Shown here: positions 34,891 to 47,400 of the stretch, piece by piece
Layout of the letters: every line of letters starts with the position of its first letter
Numbering within the stretch: position 1 is the first letter of the stretch
Assembly (NCBI RefSeq): GCF_003576645.1
Contig: NC_044930.1
Span: 11,565,899-11,629,898 of the forward strand
Reading direction: 5' to 3'
DNA from: Ipomoea triloba
Taxonomy: Eukaryota; Streptophyta; Magnoliopsida; Solanales; Convolvulaceae
Length of the DNA: 64,000 nucleotides
Translations under genes and position numbers: made by a program
Notes under the pieces: model-generated
The model's input: the letters and a program-made list of their open reading frames with translations, nothing else
The model's database searches: none
Told to the model about the DNA's origin: nothing

Positions 34891-35679
34891 CAACGGACCG
34901 CTCTTAGGTCGGCGCCTTTTGGTCTCTTGTAGGAGCGCCTTCGCCGTCCGTCGGCTATTGGGGAGCCTCAACTTGATTTGCGCAGTTATGACGGAGTACC
35001 CATGTGAGTAGTGGGGTGTTCGACAGAGGGGCGGACTGCTCAGACGGATCGCTCGAGTGGACTACTCGAAAAAACCGCTCTACTAGACAGCTAGGATGAG
35101 TTGGTTGGGCGGGCGGATTGCTCTAGCAGTTAGTGATTACCAAAACGTGGCCTGTGACATGGGGTGCGGGGAGGTATTTGGCATGAGAACGCGACACCTA
35201 TTGGGATACACGTACGATGGAGGAAGGTTGAGTATTGTAGTCCCCGCACCATACCATGATGTAGTATTAAAGGAGGGGGGTTTCATTCCAAGGGCATCAT
35301 CATTAGCTCTTCTTCTCTCTTGACTTCTCCTTCAGTGAACAACGTAGTACATTAGTTGTCTCTGCGGTCCGCTAGTTAGTAGTGGTAGTCCACCCCCCTG
35401 TGGTTGGGCCCCTTACACCAAATTCATTCGCTTTGTTTATTTAATACATTTGCAGCCCACTTGTTTATTTCAGGGCCCTGTGTCCTATTAATTCAATACA
35501 CTTTTCGTACCCATTATCGGATATCAACCTAGTTTTATGGTGAGCGCAATCCATTAAAAATCATCATTAGTGCCATTTGTAGAAACCGTGATGAAAAGAC
35601 GTGTCCTTAGCTCTACCCCATTCCGAAACTCGTAACCTATATCTTATCACAAAATGCTATCCAACCCAACAATGTCGAC

Positions 35680-37431
35680 ATGGCCAGCTCAAGGAGTCAG
35701 CACTCCCAGGACCTTCGTGAGCAGCTTAGCTGGCCAGAACAAGAGGTGTCTCGATCCCAGAGGTCTAGTTTGCTGCCCCGCGAGGTCGGAGGGCCAATCA
35801 ACACCCTTATACTGGAGGGAGGCGTGCTTCTAGTGGGTAACAACCTGGACCCTCATGAGGCGGGGTCAAGTAAGCCCAACATCCAATCGCATGAGGCGGG
35901 GTCAAGTAAGCCCAACATCCAATCGTTAGCCTAAGAGTTATCACAGATGATAGGCATCTAAATGACCTAATAAGCTAGGGACCACTCGAGCAAGTGCAGG
36001 CGACGAAACCTACTCTTGAGGCACCCCCGCCTCTTTTGTGACTAAGAACCCCCCCTCGGGCTGAGCTACCTCTAATATGGGAGAAGTTAGAGCCTCAAGG
36101 CCTGAGATTCAAACCAAAAAGAGATGTGAAGCAAAAGACACCCATTCGCGAGAACCTCGCGGCAGGTCTAGAAGAAGCCATGGACGAAAGCACTAACCGA
36201 GCCCCACATCATGGGCTCTTGGAGGAAAGAAGGACAATATCAAAAACTCGGGCACCTATGCCAAGGGACTAGGCCTTATGAGTATAAAAGAGGCTCAAAG
36301 AGCTAACCCGATGGACGAGGAAATTGCTCATGGTCCCAAAGATAACGATCTCACCCCATTCATAAATGGGATCATGGAGGAGTCGCTCCAGCCAAACATT
36401 AAAACCCCGAATGTGAAACGGTTCAATGGGATTGGGTACCCACAAGAACACATTCTAGCTTATTAGGCAGCCACAATGCTCATGGGGTGTATTAGAGGCA
36501 ATGATGTTTTGAGCATTTTTCTCCACCCTCTAGGTGTTTGCCCAGCATTGATTCACCGGGCTACCAACCGCGACAATCGATTCATTCTACGACTTCGTAG
36601 TCAAATTCGTAACCCACTTCGCCAGGGGAGAAATACTAATAAGCATTTCTCTCACCTAGCCTTAGTAAAGTAGAGATCCAATGATGTTTTCACCTACTTC
36701 TTATTACGGTGGCGAGTGGAAATAGTCAAGGTCGAAGACATTGATGACAAGTCCGCCATGGTATTACTTGTGGAGGCTTTGAGACCAATGACCTATATAA
36801 GAGCTTGAGGAGGAACACACCTAGTAATTATGTAGCCATGATAGCAAAGACAGATCGTTATGCCGGTGCGAAAGAAGCCAATCGAATCAAGATGAAAGTT
36901 GAGGAGGGTTCGATCAAGAAACCTAAGGTAGAGGAATCCAACACATCTAGCAAGAGAGTGATTGATCATCCCGTAGAGCGACCCTGAGACCGAGGCGAGT
37001 GAGCTATCAAGGCTGGGCCACCAATACCAAGTGTGTCCCCAAGGATGTTTCCTCATTTGCCTCCCGCACTGATAACATTTATCCCCCTAATTGAACGATC
37101 TAGCGAGGTATTGGCCTATGCGGAATAATGCAACATGGTGCGGCCATCGTCACCATCCGTCACGGAGTGTTTTAGAGTTAATAAGTTAAGGTATTATCAA
37201 TTCCACATGCGACATGGCTACAACACTTATGAGTGCCACACTTTAATGTGGGCAATCAAATTCTTAATACAATCAAGGGAGCTAAAATGCTTCATCGATT
37301 GGGAAAAATTGGCGAGAAGGAATGCATGCAAAAAAGTGGACAATGGCCCATTATTGATGTTTCCTAGGAGGGAAGGAGGAGACTCGACCTGGAGGGTGGT
37401 GGAGAAAGGGAGGCAACCAATAATTGACTAG
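35680..37431 (+). pseudogene. Decayed gypsy gag
   Basis: Short frames separated by stops. At about 36540-36670 the reading resembles a gag capsid segment (FVVKFVTHF in place of the usual RF..QF). At 37165-37300 KLRYYQFHMRHGYNTYECHT matches the pre-knuckle region of plant gypsy gag (usually YCxFHxDHGHxTEEC), with LIQSRELKCFID after it. No pol follows. Two 32-bp direct repeats encoding HEAGSSKPNIQS lie at about 35860-35930. Confidence 0.6.
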
Positions 37432-37477
37432 TACACAAGTAGATGGGAGAAAAAAAAAAGGTCGTATATGTGCATGT

Positions 37478-37835
37478 AGGGAAGGCGGTAAAAAATCCTA
37501 GTTAATCGGGTCTGAATGGATGGAAGGCAGCCCAACAGGTCCACATGCAGGGAAGGCGGTGAAAAATCCTAGATGGGCCTGCATGGAGGGAAGACGACGG
37601 TGAAAAATCCTAGTTGGGCTTGCATGGAGGAAAGGCAACCCAACAGGTCCGTGTGTAGGAAAGGTAGTGAAAAATCCTAGTTGGGCTTACATGGAGGGAA
37701 AGCAGCCCAACAAGTCCGTGTGTAGGGAAGACGGTGAAAAATCCTAGTTGGGCCTACATGGAGAAAAGGGAACCTAACGGGTCTACATGGGAAGGCAGTG
37801 AAAATCCTAGTTGGGCCCGCACAGAGGGAAGGCGG
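37478..37835 (+). repeat. Degenerate tandem repeats inside the gypsy-type element
   Basis: About six imperfect units of roughly 50-75 bp, each with 'gaaaaatcctagttgggc', 'gcatggagggaagg' and 'cccaacaggtcc'. Such arrays are common between gag and the 3' LTR of non-autonomous plant elements. Confidence 0.8.
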
Positions 37836-38975
37836 CATTAAAAAATATCTATTTCTTTGTCTTATAAGGAACATACAGGAGCTAAGTCGTTCAGACGAAC
37901 CGCATGTAGGGAACGCAGCAGGGACCAACCTTTCTAAAAGAGAAGAGAACCTTTCGGCTCAGGAGTCTAGGGGGTTAATGTGTGAAAGAGTTTATGGGCA
38001 TCTATACTTTCTTTGCCTGTTAAAGATAACCAAAGAAAATGGGAGACTCATGATGGGCCCTAGGGGTATAACCCAAAGAATAATTAAAGTGAGAGGTGTG
38101 TTTAACCAAGGGGATTCCAATTACGAAAGTAGAGATGTGCCTTTTTTTTTAAAAAGAAGGTTAAGGGCATATTTGGCAGCGCGGTATGGGGTACGATAAG
38201 GGAAAATAAGCGGTGGGGAGGAGCATTTAGCCTAGGCCGATGGAGCATCGGTCGGCGACCGAAACACCAGATCTCGGTCCACCAGCAAGCAACGGACCCT
38301 GTGGAGGGTTAAGCGAACCGAAGCGGACCAGCAGAGGGGGGCTAGCAGACCACTCCTAGGTTCGCGGTTTTGGTGCCTTTTGGTACCTTGCTGGAGCGCC
38401 TTGGCCGTCCGTCGGTTGTTGTGGAGCCTTAGCTTGGTTTGCCACGGACTGCTTGGACAGACCGCTTAGGTGGTTTGCTTGGATCGATCGCTCAGGCGGA
38501 CTGCTCGGACTGGCATATTGCTCTGGCAGTTAGCGATGCAGTTGGCGATGACCAGAACGTAGCCTGCGACGTTGCGTGTGGGGAGGTATTTGACGGGAGA
38601 GTGCGACACCTATTGGGACACGCATACGACGGAGGAGGGCGGAGTGTTGTGGTTTGCGCACTTGTTCGCTATGTGCGGCCCTAAGAGTAGTATAAAGGGG
38701 GGGGGGGNGGGGGGGGGGGGGTCTAAGCTCTCCTTCTCTCTTGAATTCTCCCTCAGTCAACGGTGTAGTACGTTAGTTGTCTCTACGATCCGCTAGTTAG
38801 CAATAGTAGTTCACTCCCCGTGGTTGGGCCCCTTGGACCAAAGTAATTCCCTTTGTTTATTTAATACATTTGGAGCTTGTTTTTATTATTTTAAGGGCCT
38901 TGTGCCATATTACCCGATATCAACCCGATTTTATAGTGGGCCCGACCAATTAAAAACCATCAGTCATAATCTCCT

Positions 38976-39269
38976 ATTTTTTTTTGTTCAAATTCATCCT
39001 ATTTCTTTACTCCTATCAATTGATCCAACCTGTCTAAGAATTAGAGAATGACACGATTGGAGGCACGTATTGAAACTTTGGAGATTAGAAGAGCTGGGAG
39101 AATTGGAATGCAAGTTGGGACACTTTGCGCACCGAAATAGATCAAGGATTGACTAGGTTGAATGAATCCATTGCTAACTAACCAAGGTGGTTGCTCCTAC
39201 CTAATTTTACATATGGTAAATAGATTATAATTTAGGAAAAATGACATTTTTTTCCCTTGAATTATATAC
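38976..39269 (+). other. Region with a short gag-like coiled-coil reading
   Basis: At about 39047 a frame reads MTRLEARIETLEIRRAG and soon hits stops; it looks like the start of a gag protein of another retroelement. The remainder is AT-rich. Confidence 0.35.
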
Positions 39270-41358
39270 TGTTGGTCCCGATAGGGTGGGAAAAATCTAG
39301 AGGAGGGGGTGGGGGTGAATAGACTTTCAACAATATCAAAAATTATAACACTTCGGTAATTTCAACTCTAGGTAGCAAGCATAAAGCAAATAAACAACTT
39401 AGAGTTCGCAGCGGAATAGTCAGTACATAAAGTGTTATAAATAAATCAATAGATATGAAGAGATATATCGCATGCAAGAGCAAACCCAGATGATAAATAA
39501 AGAGTGAATAGTAAATGGGTTTGTATGAATCAGGAGGAATTCCTTACTAAAAAGATGAATAGTAAGGAATAGTGTGTGAATAGTGCATGAATAGTAAATA
39601 AGCTCTAGGAAATTGAAATGCTCAGTACATGCACTTGTGATATGAAGACTTTAATAAAATATGCAATGTAATGCTATGCATGCACACGTATGAATTGCAA
39701 GACCCAGATGAATATATCAGTAAGTGGGTTAGTACGAAATATGCATGCAAGAATAAATATGGTGCAAGTAAAGTAAAGAGACAGAGAGATTTATAGTGGT
39801 TCGGAGATGGTGTAATTCTCCTACTCCACTTCTTCCTTTCACTCCAAGGAAGGTTTCCATTATCTTCAATCACCCAGATACAATAGGGGACAGTGCCAAC
39901 CCGGCACTTCCCGAGTGTCTTGCACAGAGCTACACTCAATCCCGAGCACCTCGCACAAAGCCACGCTCCCGAGCGTCTCGCACCCAGCTACGCTCCTACA
40001 CCAAGTGTTTTGCACCCAGCTACACTTAGTCTTCCGAGTGTCTCCGCACAAAGCTGCACTCCTCCGAGTATGTTGCATAAAGCTATACTCCCGAGCATCT
40101 CGCACCCAACTACACTCCCGAGCGTCTCGCACAAAGCCACGCTCCTTCCGAGTGTCTCGCACAAAGCTACACTCCACCGAGTATGTCGCACAAAGCTATA
40201 CTCAACTTGGATTTCACAAGTCTCACCTGCTACTCTCCTTTTCTCTACTTCATAGTAGATATGGATTTTACAAAGAAGCATTTTTCTTCTTCTCTCTCAG
40301 ACTTGAATTTTTTTATTCAGCTCAATACTTGCACTCTCCAATATTTTTCTTCTCTCCTTTTCTTGAAATAATAGCTCTATATTTGCTCAGGTTTTATGAT
40401 GTAGAGAGGTGAGAGATGTGTTTGTCTTCAAGTCTTGCATGAGTATTTATAGCTTGAAGAAGCTATCTACCCGTTGTGGATCTATTAATCATGATCATCC
40501 ATTTTGAATCTTGAAACAATTTGCCAACTTGTTCTGAAGCTCTTTATGGCCTTTGTTAGATGAATTTGAAAATTGGCCTATGTCATTACTCCTCTTGTAA
40601 GAAGCTCATTCGTCCAATTGAATTCTCATATCTTCAATTGGGTCTCCTTATCATGATGTCCTCCAATTTTGACTTTTCAAGTGTGAACACTTGACTTTGC
40701 AATTTCTTCTTCTGAAATGTCAGGTTGATCTCTCCAAAATATTTCCTCCGGTGGCTCTTGCTTGAGCATAAATTACATCACCGAAAAATTCACCGACACC
40801 TCCAAGTTGGTCTTCACTTGCTTAATTCAAAATTTGCCTCCAAAAATTAATTTTGGATTTTCGAATTATTATCTCAAAATTAAATTTAATTTTGGCTCCA
40901 ATTTCATTCCAAAAATTTAATTTTTGACTGAATTTTTGTTACCAAAAATTAAATTTCCACTTAGGAATTGGAAAAACATTAGACCTTTCTAGTTCATACT
41001 AGATATTCTGACCATTGCTCCATATTAACTCATTGGTTAATATTATTCTCAAATATTCTTTATTCTCAGAATGGGTTCTCCAAATAAAATGTTGATCCTA
41101 GCTTTTGAAATAGAAACCTTGGCTTGTGCTACGCATTCCTTGTCCATTCTTCTATTCTATCTTTTGATGATTTTCACAGCATATAATTAATAAATAACAA
41201 TATGCTGAGTAAGTCTAATTCTCATCAATTTCGTATGACTTTGACTTAGACTTGGACCTTTGGAGATTGTACTCTAGACTCAAAAAATAAAATAAGGTGA
41301 CTAATAAGAATTACAATTTGGATCATCAAAACTATTACATTTTATTCCTAACATATAC
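39265..41358. mobile_element. Solo LTR, about 2.1 kb, with TATAC target duplication
   Basis: Begins TGTTGGTCCCGATAGG at 39270 and ends CTAACA at 41353, flanked on both sides by TATAC (39265-39269 and 41354-41358). TG...CA ends with a 5-bp duplication and no coding interior are the marks of a solo LTR left by LTR-LTR recombination. A minisatellite lies inside (39903-40205). The family is not identified. Confidence 0.78.
39903..40205 (+). repeat. Degenerate ~30-bp minisatellite
   Basis: About ten units of the type 'cgagygtctcgcacaaagc' + 'tacactcc', with variable spacing of 27-34 bp. Overlapping open frames here (APSYTQ-, HKATL-like repeats) are a by-product of the repeat. Confidence 0.85.
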
Positions 41359-42170
41359 TCATAGCACTTTTTCCTCATGAATTATTCATGTATCCACATT
41401 AGCCATCTCAATTATTCTAAAAGTGGCGATTTTTCATCATTGATATGTTAAATGGACATCTTTAATCCTAAATCTTTTCCAACAAATTATCTTTTATCCA
41501 CGATTTTGTTCAAACCGAACCAGACATTATAGCAACCAAATCGAAAGGTTCCAGTTACGATTTAGAACCAAAACCCAATATTTGGGTTTCAATTTATTAA
41601 AATCGTGAATCGAAACTATTGATTTTAGTTCTAAATTAATAAAAATACATTAATTGTTGAATTCAAACTATTTTAAAAATTAAAATAGAATAAAAAAAAA
41701 GTTTTAACCAACGATTCAAACTAGATCCGGAACTGTGAATCGGCGATTCAAAATCAAAACCGAATCATGGTCATATCTACTTATATGTGAGAATCAGAAT
41801 AAGTACAAAAAAGAACACACACAATTTGCAAATATTATAATTCTAATTTTAAACTAATGCTAGTAGTTGTTCGGATTTCAAACCGCCGGTTCACGGTTCA
41901 GGATCCTTTTTTTTTTTTTTTCGATTTGCAATTTTAATGAATTGACCCAAATATTGGCTTCTGATTCTGAATAATAACTTGATCCTTTCGATTTGGTTGC
42001 TACAGTGCCTAGTTCGGTTTGAACTGAACCGTGGTCACCCTTACATATAAGCGATAATTTGTTGGAGAAGAAAAATAAATAAAATATTTATTTTAAAGGT
42101 AAAAATGTCCATTTAATATATCAGGGGGAAAAATCGACACTTTTAATATAATTATATAATTGAGAAGATT
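41359..42170. mobile_element. Inverted-repeat MITE-like element
   Basis: Left arm, from about 41400 ('tctcaattattctaaaagtggcgatttttc', 'gttaaatggacat', 'ccaacaaattatc', 'gttcaaaccgaac', 'gcaaccaaatcgaaagg'), is mirrored at 41960-42165. The core has 'gaatcggcgattcaaa'-type repeats. The solo LTR at 39270 may have landed in the left end of this element, because 'ttgaattatatac' before it and 'tcatgaattattca' after it are alike. No target duplication was resolved. Confidence 0.6.
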
Positions 42171-42177
42171 GCCAAAG

Positions 42178-42290
42178 ACCTTGTGGTCCAGCGGCATCTG
42201 GTGTACACTCTCATGTGGAAGGGAGTGGGTTCAAGTCTCAGTGGAGGTATCTGTTGACTCTTTGTGCTTAATTTGAAGGAAAAAGTCTAA
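42178..42290 (+). mobile_element. tRNA-derived SINE
   Basis: Contains an A-box-like 'tggtccagcggc' and, about 45 bp on, a B-box-like 'gggttcaagtctc', the internal RNA polymerase III promoter of tRNA-derived SINEs, followed by 'ctctttgtgcttaatttg'. A related copy in the opposite orientation is at 57440-57525. There is no cloverleaf, so it is not a tRNA gene. Confidence 0.6.
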
Positions 42291-42360
42291 TTTTTCCTAT
42301 AATGAGCGATTTTTCTTGAAGGAAAAGGTGTAAAAAAAAATTAAAAATATGCACTACAAA

Positions 42361-42480
42361 TTTCACTTTTAAATTAAATTTGAGTTAATTTCAGCGGAGG
42401 TACATTGTATTTGGTGGCAATTTCACTTTTAAATTAAATTTGAGTTAATTTCAGCGGAGGTACATTGTATTTGGTGGCAA
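42361..42480 (+). repeat. Exact 60-bp tandem duplication
   Basis: Positions 42361-42420 and 42421-42480 are identical over all 60 bases, so the duplication is recent (or an assembly error). Confidence 0.95.
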
Positions 42481-43167
42481 TTTCAAATTTAGTTCAAGAC
42501 AATCAATTTTGACATTTAACAATCTAAGCTATCATATTTTGGATACTTTTAGTCATTCTATTGATCTTTTCAAGACAATCGATTCTGCCATTTAAGATGT
42601 TTGATTGGCTGAAAGTGCTTTTCCATGGGAAGTGAGTTCCTCTCCATAAAAAAAAAATCATAATCAGATATGCATAACATGTAATTCATTTGTTGAAAAC
42701 AAATGTTTGAACACTCAAATCATCGTAACGATTCATGTCTTTCATTTCCAGCTTTTGACTCTTAAACATATACCAATACAAGCCGTTCCTAGAACAATTA
42801 TCTGTAAAAGAACAGCTCCAATTCGGATAAAAAAGAACAAATGAATAATATTCACATAATTTGAATTAAGCAAACGAGATTACCGGTCAGAGTTTGAGGG
42901 GTTTTGCTTTGCTTTCCAGTACTATTGTGCTGTTCAGAACCCTAAAGTAGAGAGGCGAGAGGGCGTGAGAGAACGGAGGGATAATGAGAGAATAGAGAAA
43001 CGAGAGTAGAGAGCACTCAGAGCAGAGAGGCCGTGAGGGGCTGAGGCAAAGTCTCTCAAATTGTAGACAGACGCAGAGAGCGTAGAAAAAGAGAGTGAGG
43101 GGCTGATGCCTGAGCGCGGACTGCATGAGGCAGTGAGAATGTGAGATTACGTATTAGGGTTACGAGA
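42481..43167 (+). other. QC: Region upstream of the cyclotransferase pseudogene
   Basis: Includes a PIF-family-like fragment at about 42598-42650 ('tttccatgggaag', as at 60478) and, at 42950-43130, a purine-rich 'gagaga' stretch suited to a 5' leader of the gene that starts at 43168. No separate gene seen. Confidence 0.45.
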
Positions 43168-43237
43168 ATGAAGTCCGTTAAGAAATTGGTTCCGAAGCCT
43201 CAACAACTCTCGATGACGGCTTCTCTCGCCTCATTTT

Positions 43238-43721
43238 TGTCGGCAGAGAATGTAGGCAGCAGCCACATTAGGTAGCACACAAAGTTTGGCAAGCTACAAT
43301 ATTTAAATGGAGTTAGGAATGTTAGGCACCTACAAAGTTTGAACAAAACTATTTATTGTTTGGTCCCTACATTTTAGGCTAACTACAAAATGACCCCAAA
43401 TCTACAACTATAAATAGGGAGGTCATTTTGCCATTCTAGCCATCCCAAATCATTCTATTCTTCCCTCATATACTAGAGATATTAGAGAGTTTGTTGAGTG
43501 TATTTCTCCTTCCTAGCAAGAGAGAATTATCCTTGTTTTCTCCTTGTTAGTTAGAGAGTGATTGTAACTCCTATTTTCTCATAGTGAAATTCTTCTACCC
43601 TTGCCCGTGGTTTTTACCCTAATTTGTTTAGGGGTTTTCCACGTAAAATCTGTGCCTCATTTATTTTTCTTTCTCAAATTATTGTTGCAATCTGATCTAT
43701 CCCACTTCCGCGGGCGCAACA
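43238..43721 (+). repeat. 5' LTR of the Copia element
   Basis: TG...CA ends. Contains a TATA-like 'ctataaatag' at about 43409 and a CT-rich transcribed leader, as in Copia LTR promoters. Confidence 0.95.
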
Positions 43722-43773
43722 ATTGGTATCAGAGCCTTTAGATATATTGTTCAGAATTTGTTTCAAGAACAAT

Positions 43774-44409
43774 ATGGCAGCGAAATTTGAGATTGAAAAA
43801 TTCAATGGGAAAAATTTCTCATTGTGGAAATTGAAGGTGAAGGCTATCCTGAGGAAAGACAACTGTCTAGCAGCTATCAGTGAAAGGCCGGTGGATTTTA
43901 CTGATGACAAAAAATGGAGCGAGATGAACGAGGATGCTATGGCGGATCTATACCTATCAATAGCAGATGGAGTATTGTCAAGCATCGAGGAGAAGAAGAC
44001 GGCCAAGGAGATTTGGGATCACCTCAACCGGTTGTACGAGGCCAAGTCACTGCACAACAAAATTTTCCTTAAGAGGAAATTATATACTCTTCGTATGTCA
44101 GAATCTACTTCAGTGACGGAACACTTAAATACGCTGAATACTCTATTTTCCCAGCTTACATCTCTAAGCTGTAAAATAGAGCCACAGGAGCGTGCGGAAT
44201 TTCTACTTCAGAGTCTACCTGATTCGTATGATCAGCTCATCATCAACTTAACAAACAACATCCTTACAGACTATCTAGTCTTCGATGATGTTGCAGCTGC
44301 GGTTCTTGAAGAAGAAAGTCGGTGCAAGAACAAGGANCCTGAAGAAAGACTGTTGGAATTTACCTCAGAATTCCAATCCTCAAGGAAATGTTGCAAGTAC
44401 CTCAGATGA
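43774..44409 (+). CDS. Copia gag (UBN2 domain), interrupted at an N
   Basis: Starts MAAKFEIEKFNGKNFSLWK, the TNT1-class gag opening, and continues through ICDHLNRLYEAKSL-like and LNTLFSQLTSL segments. This coat protein packages the element's RNA. The reading stops at 44409, shortly after the ambiguous base N at 44338. The usual CCHC zinc knuckle should follow there, but only its tail (LKKDCW) is seen, in the pol frame. So about one knuckle is missing and the frame shifts at the N. That may be a real deletion or a small assembly gap. Confidence 0.85.
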   Translation: MAAKFEIEKFNGKNFSLWKLKVKAILRKDNCLAAISERPVDFTDDKKWSEMNEDAMADLYLSIADGVLSSIEEKKTAKEIWDHLNRLYEAKSLHNKIFLKRKLYTLRMSESTSVTEHLNTLNTLFSQLTSLSCKIEPQERAEFLLQSLPDSYDQLIINLTNNILTDYLVFDDVAAAVLEEESRCKNKXPEERLLEFTSEFQSSRKCCKYLR

Positions 44410-47400
44410 TGGAAGTGCTCTTTGTTGCGAAGCACCAATAGCCAGGGAAGGCAGAAAAAGGTTCGCGGATATATGGCTCATAGACTCGGGAGCCACATAT
44501 CACATGATCTCAAGGAGAGAATGGTTCCATCATTATGAACCAATCTCAGGAGGATCTGTGTACAGCTGCGACGATCATGCCTTGGAGATTATCGGCATTG
44601 GAACCATCAAGCTGAAGATGTACGATGGAACAGTCCAAACTGTTCAGGATGTGCGGCACGTGAAGGGCCTGAAGAAAAATCTATTATCCTATGGAATATT
44701 GGATAATAGTGCAACCAAGATTGAAACACAGAAAGGAGTCATGAAGATTTTCCAAGGAGCGCTTGTGGTGATGAAAGGGGAGAAGATAGCTGCAAATCTA
44801 TACATGCTGAAGGGAGAGACTTTGCAAGAAGCAGAGGCATCGGTTGCCGCATGTAGTCCAGACTCTACGCTGCTATGGCATCAGAAACTTGGGCACATGT
44901 CAGAACAAGGAATGAAGATTCTTGTGGAGCAAAAGCTACTTCCGGGGTTAACAAAGGTATCACTTCCTTTGTGTGAGCATTGTATAACAAGTAAGCAGCA
45001 TCGTCTTAAATTCAGCACATCAAATTCTAGAGGCAAGGTTGTTCTAGAATTGGTTCACTCTGATGTGTGGCAAGCACCGGTTCCATCCCTAGGAGGGGCA
45101 AAGTATTTTGTCTCATTCATCGACGATTACTCTAGGAGATGCTGGGTGTACCCTATCAAGAGAAAGTCAGATGTGTTTGCGACTTTCAAATCCTTCAAAG
45201 CACGGGTGGAACTTGATTCCGGGAAGAAGATCAAGTGTTTCAGGACAGATAATGGAGGGGAATATACAAGTGAGGAATTTGATGACTTCTGCAAGAAGGA
45301 AGGCATCAAAAGGCAGTTCACGGTGGCATACACTCCTCAACAAAATGGAGTGGCAGAGCGGATGAACAGAACCTTGCTGGAAAGGACAAGAGCAATGTTG
45401 AGGGCTGCGGGCTTAGAAAAATCATTCTGGGCAGAAGCAGTCAATACCGCCTGTTATTTGGTGAATCGAGCTCCATCAACTGCAATCGAGCTGAAGACAC
45501 CAATGGAGATGTGGACTGGTAAGCCTGTTGATTATTCAAACCTCCATATATTTGGAAACATTGTGTATGCAATGTACAATGCCCAGGAAATTACAAAGTT
45601 GGATCCGAAGTCCAGGAAATGTAGATTCTTGGGGTATGCTGATGGAGTAAAGGGGTATCGCTTGTGGGATCCCACTGCCCACAAAGTTGTCATCAGCAGG
45701 GATGTTATCTTTGTAGAGGACAAGCTACAAAGAGGAGAAGTTGATGATAGCACGGAAAAGGAAAAGCCAGAAACTACTCAGATACAAGTAGATGAGGAAT
45801 TTGAACAAGATTCTTCTGAAGCAGAACCGGCGCACGAGGAACCAGAACCAGAACGCTCTGGAGCTCCAACAACTCGTCAATCAGACCGTGAAAGAAGACG
45901 TCCCACTTGGCACTCAGATTATGTTATGGAAGGGAATGTTGCATACTGCCTTCTAATAGAGGATGGTGAGCCATCAACCTTTCAGGAGGCGATAAACAGC
46001 TCAGATGTTTCTCAATGGACGGCAGCAATGCAGGAAGAAATAGAAGCTCTCCATAAAAATAATACATGGGAACTTGTGCCACTACCACAACGAAGGAAGC
46101 CAATTGGTAACAAATGGGTCTTCAAAATCAAAAGGAATGGTGACGATCAAGTGGATCGGTATCGTGCAAGACTGGTGGTGAAGGGATATGCTCAGAAAGA
46201 AGGTATTGATTTCAATGAAATATTTTCACCTGTGGTTCGACTAACAACAGTTCGTGTAGTTTTGGCGATGTGTGCTACATTCAACTTACATCTAGAGCAG
46301 CTAGATGTGAAAACGGCTTTTCTTCATGGAGATCTTGAAGAAGAGATATATATGCTCCAGCCTGAAGGATTTGAAGACAAAGAGAATCAGAACTTGGTTT
46401 GCAGGTTGAACAAATCTCTGTACGGTTTAAAGCAGGCGCCAAGGTGTTGGTATAAGAGATTTGATTCCTTCATCATGTGCCTTGGATACAACAGACTGAA
46501 TGCAGACCCTTGTGCATATTTCAAGAGGTTTGGAAAAGATAACTTTGTTATATTGCTGTTGTATGTAGATGACATGTTGGTCGCAGGCCCCAACAAAGAT
46601 CACATTGATGAATTGAAGGCACAACTGGCTAGGGAATTCGAAATGAAGGACTTGGGACCAGCAAACAAGATTCTAGGGATGCAAATTCACCGAGACAGAG
46701 GTAATAGGAAGATTTGGCTTTCTCAAAAGAATTATTTAAAGAAAATCTTGTCACGTTTCAGCATGCAAGATTGTAAGCCAATTTCTACCCCTCTTCCTAT
46801 TAATCTCAAAGTATCCTCAAGTATGAGTCCTAGCAATGAAGAAGGGAGGATGGAGATGTCTCGAGTACCGTATGCATCAGCGGTGGGGAGTCTAATGTTC
46901 GCTATGATATGTACAAGACCAAACATTGCGCAAGCAGTGGGAGTAGTTAGTCGGTACATGGCGAATCCAGGCAGAGAGCATTGGAACTGTGTGAAGAGGA
47001 TCCTAAGATACATCAAGGGGACCTCAGATGTTGCATTATGTTATGGAGGATCAGACTTTATTATCAACGGGTATGTGGATTCTGACTATGCAGGGGATTT
47101 GGATAAAAGTAAATCTACGACAGGATATGTGTTCAAAGTTGCTGGTGGAGCTGTAAGCTGGGTTTCAAAACTGCAAGCAGTTGTGGCTACGTCAACAACA
47201 GAAGCAGAATACGTAGCAGCTACACAAGCCAGTAAAGAAGCAATTTGGTTGAAAATGCTATTGGAGGAGCTCGGGCACAAACAAGAGTTTGTCTCTTTGT
47301 TTTGTGACAGTCAGAGTGCCTTGCATCTAGCAAGGAATCCTGCATTTCATTCAAGGACGAAACACATACGAGTGCAGTACCATTTCATCCGAGAGAAGGT

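Larger units (their letters stand above)
34890..38975 (+). mobile_element. Non-autonomous gypsy-type LTR element, gag-only and decayed
   Basis: Two diverged direct repeats define the LTRs: about 34890-35562 and about 38330-38973. They share 'ggagcgcctt(c/g)gccgtccgtcgg', 'tgcggggaggtatttg'-type words, 'cgacacctattggga', 'gatccgctagttag' and 'gtggttgggccccttg'. The inside has broken gag-like frames and a tandem-repeat block (37478-37835) but no protease, RT or integrase reading. The exact LTR starts are not resolved and no target duplication was found. A single N sits in a G run within the right LTR (38708). Confidence 0.7.

Noticed and set aside
36269..37056. Antisense frames in the gypsy-type element
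   Set aside because: No similarity to any domain; they mirror the decayed gag.
39796..40412. Frames with repeated CETLGS- or HKATL-like peptides
   Set aside because: They are translations of the ~30-bp minisatellite within a solo LTR.
42178..42260. Possible tRNA gene
   Set aside because: A- and B-box words are present, but no cloverleaf or acceptor stem can be folded; a SINE explains it better.
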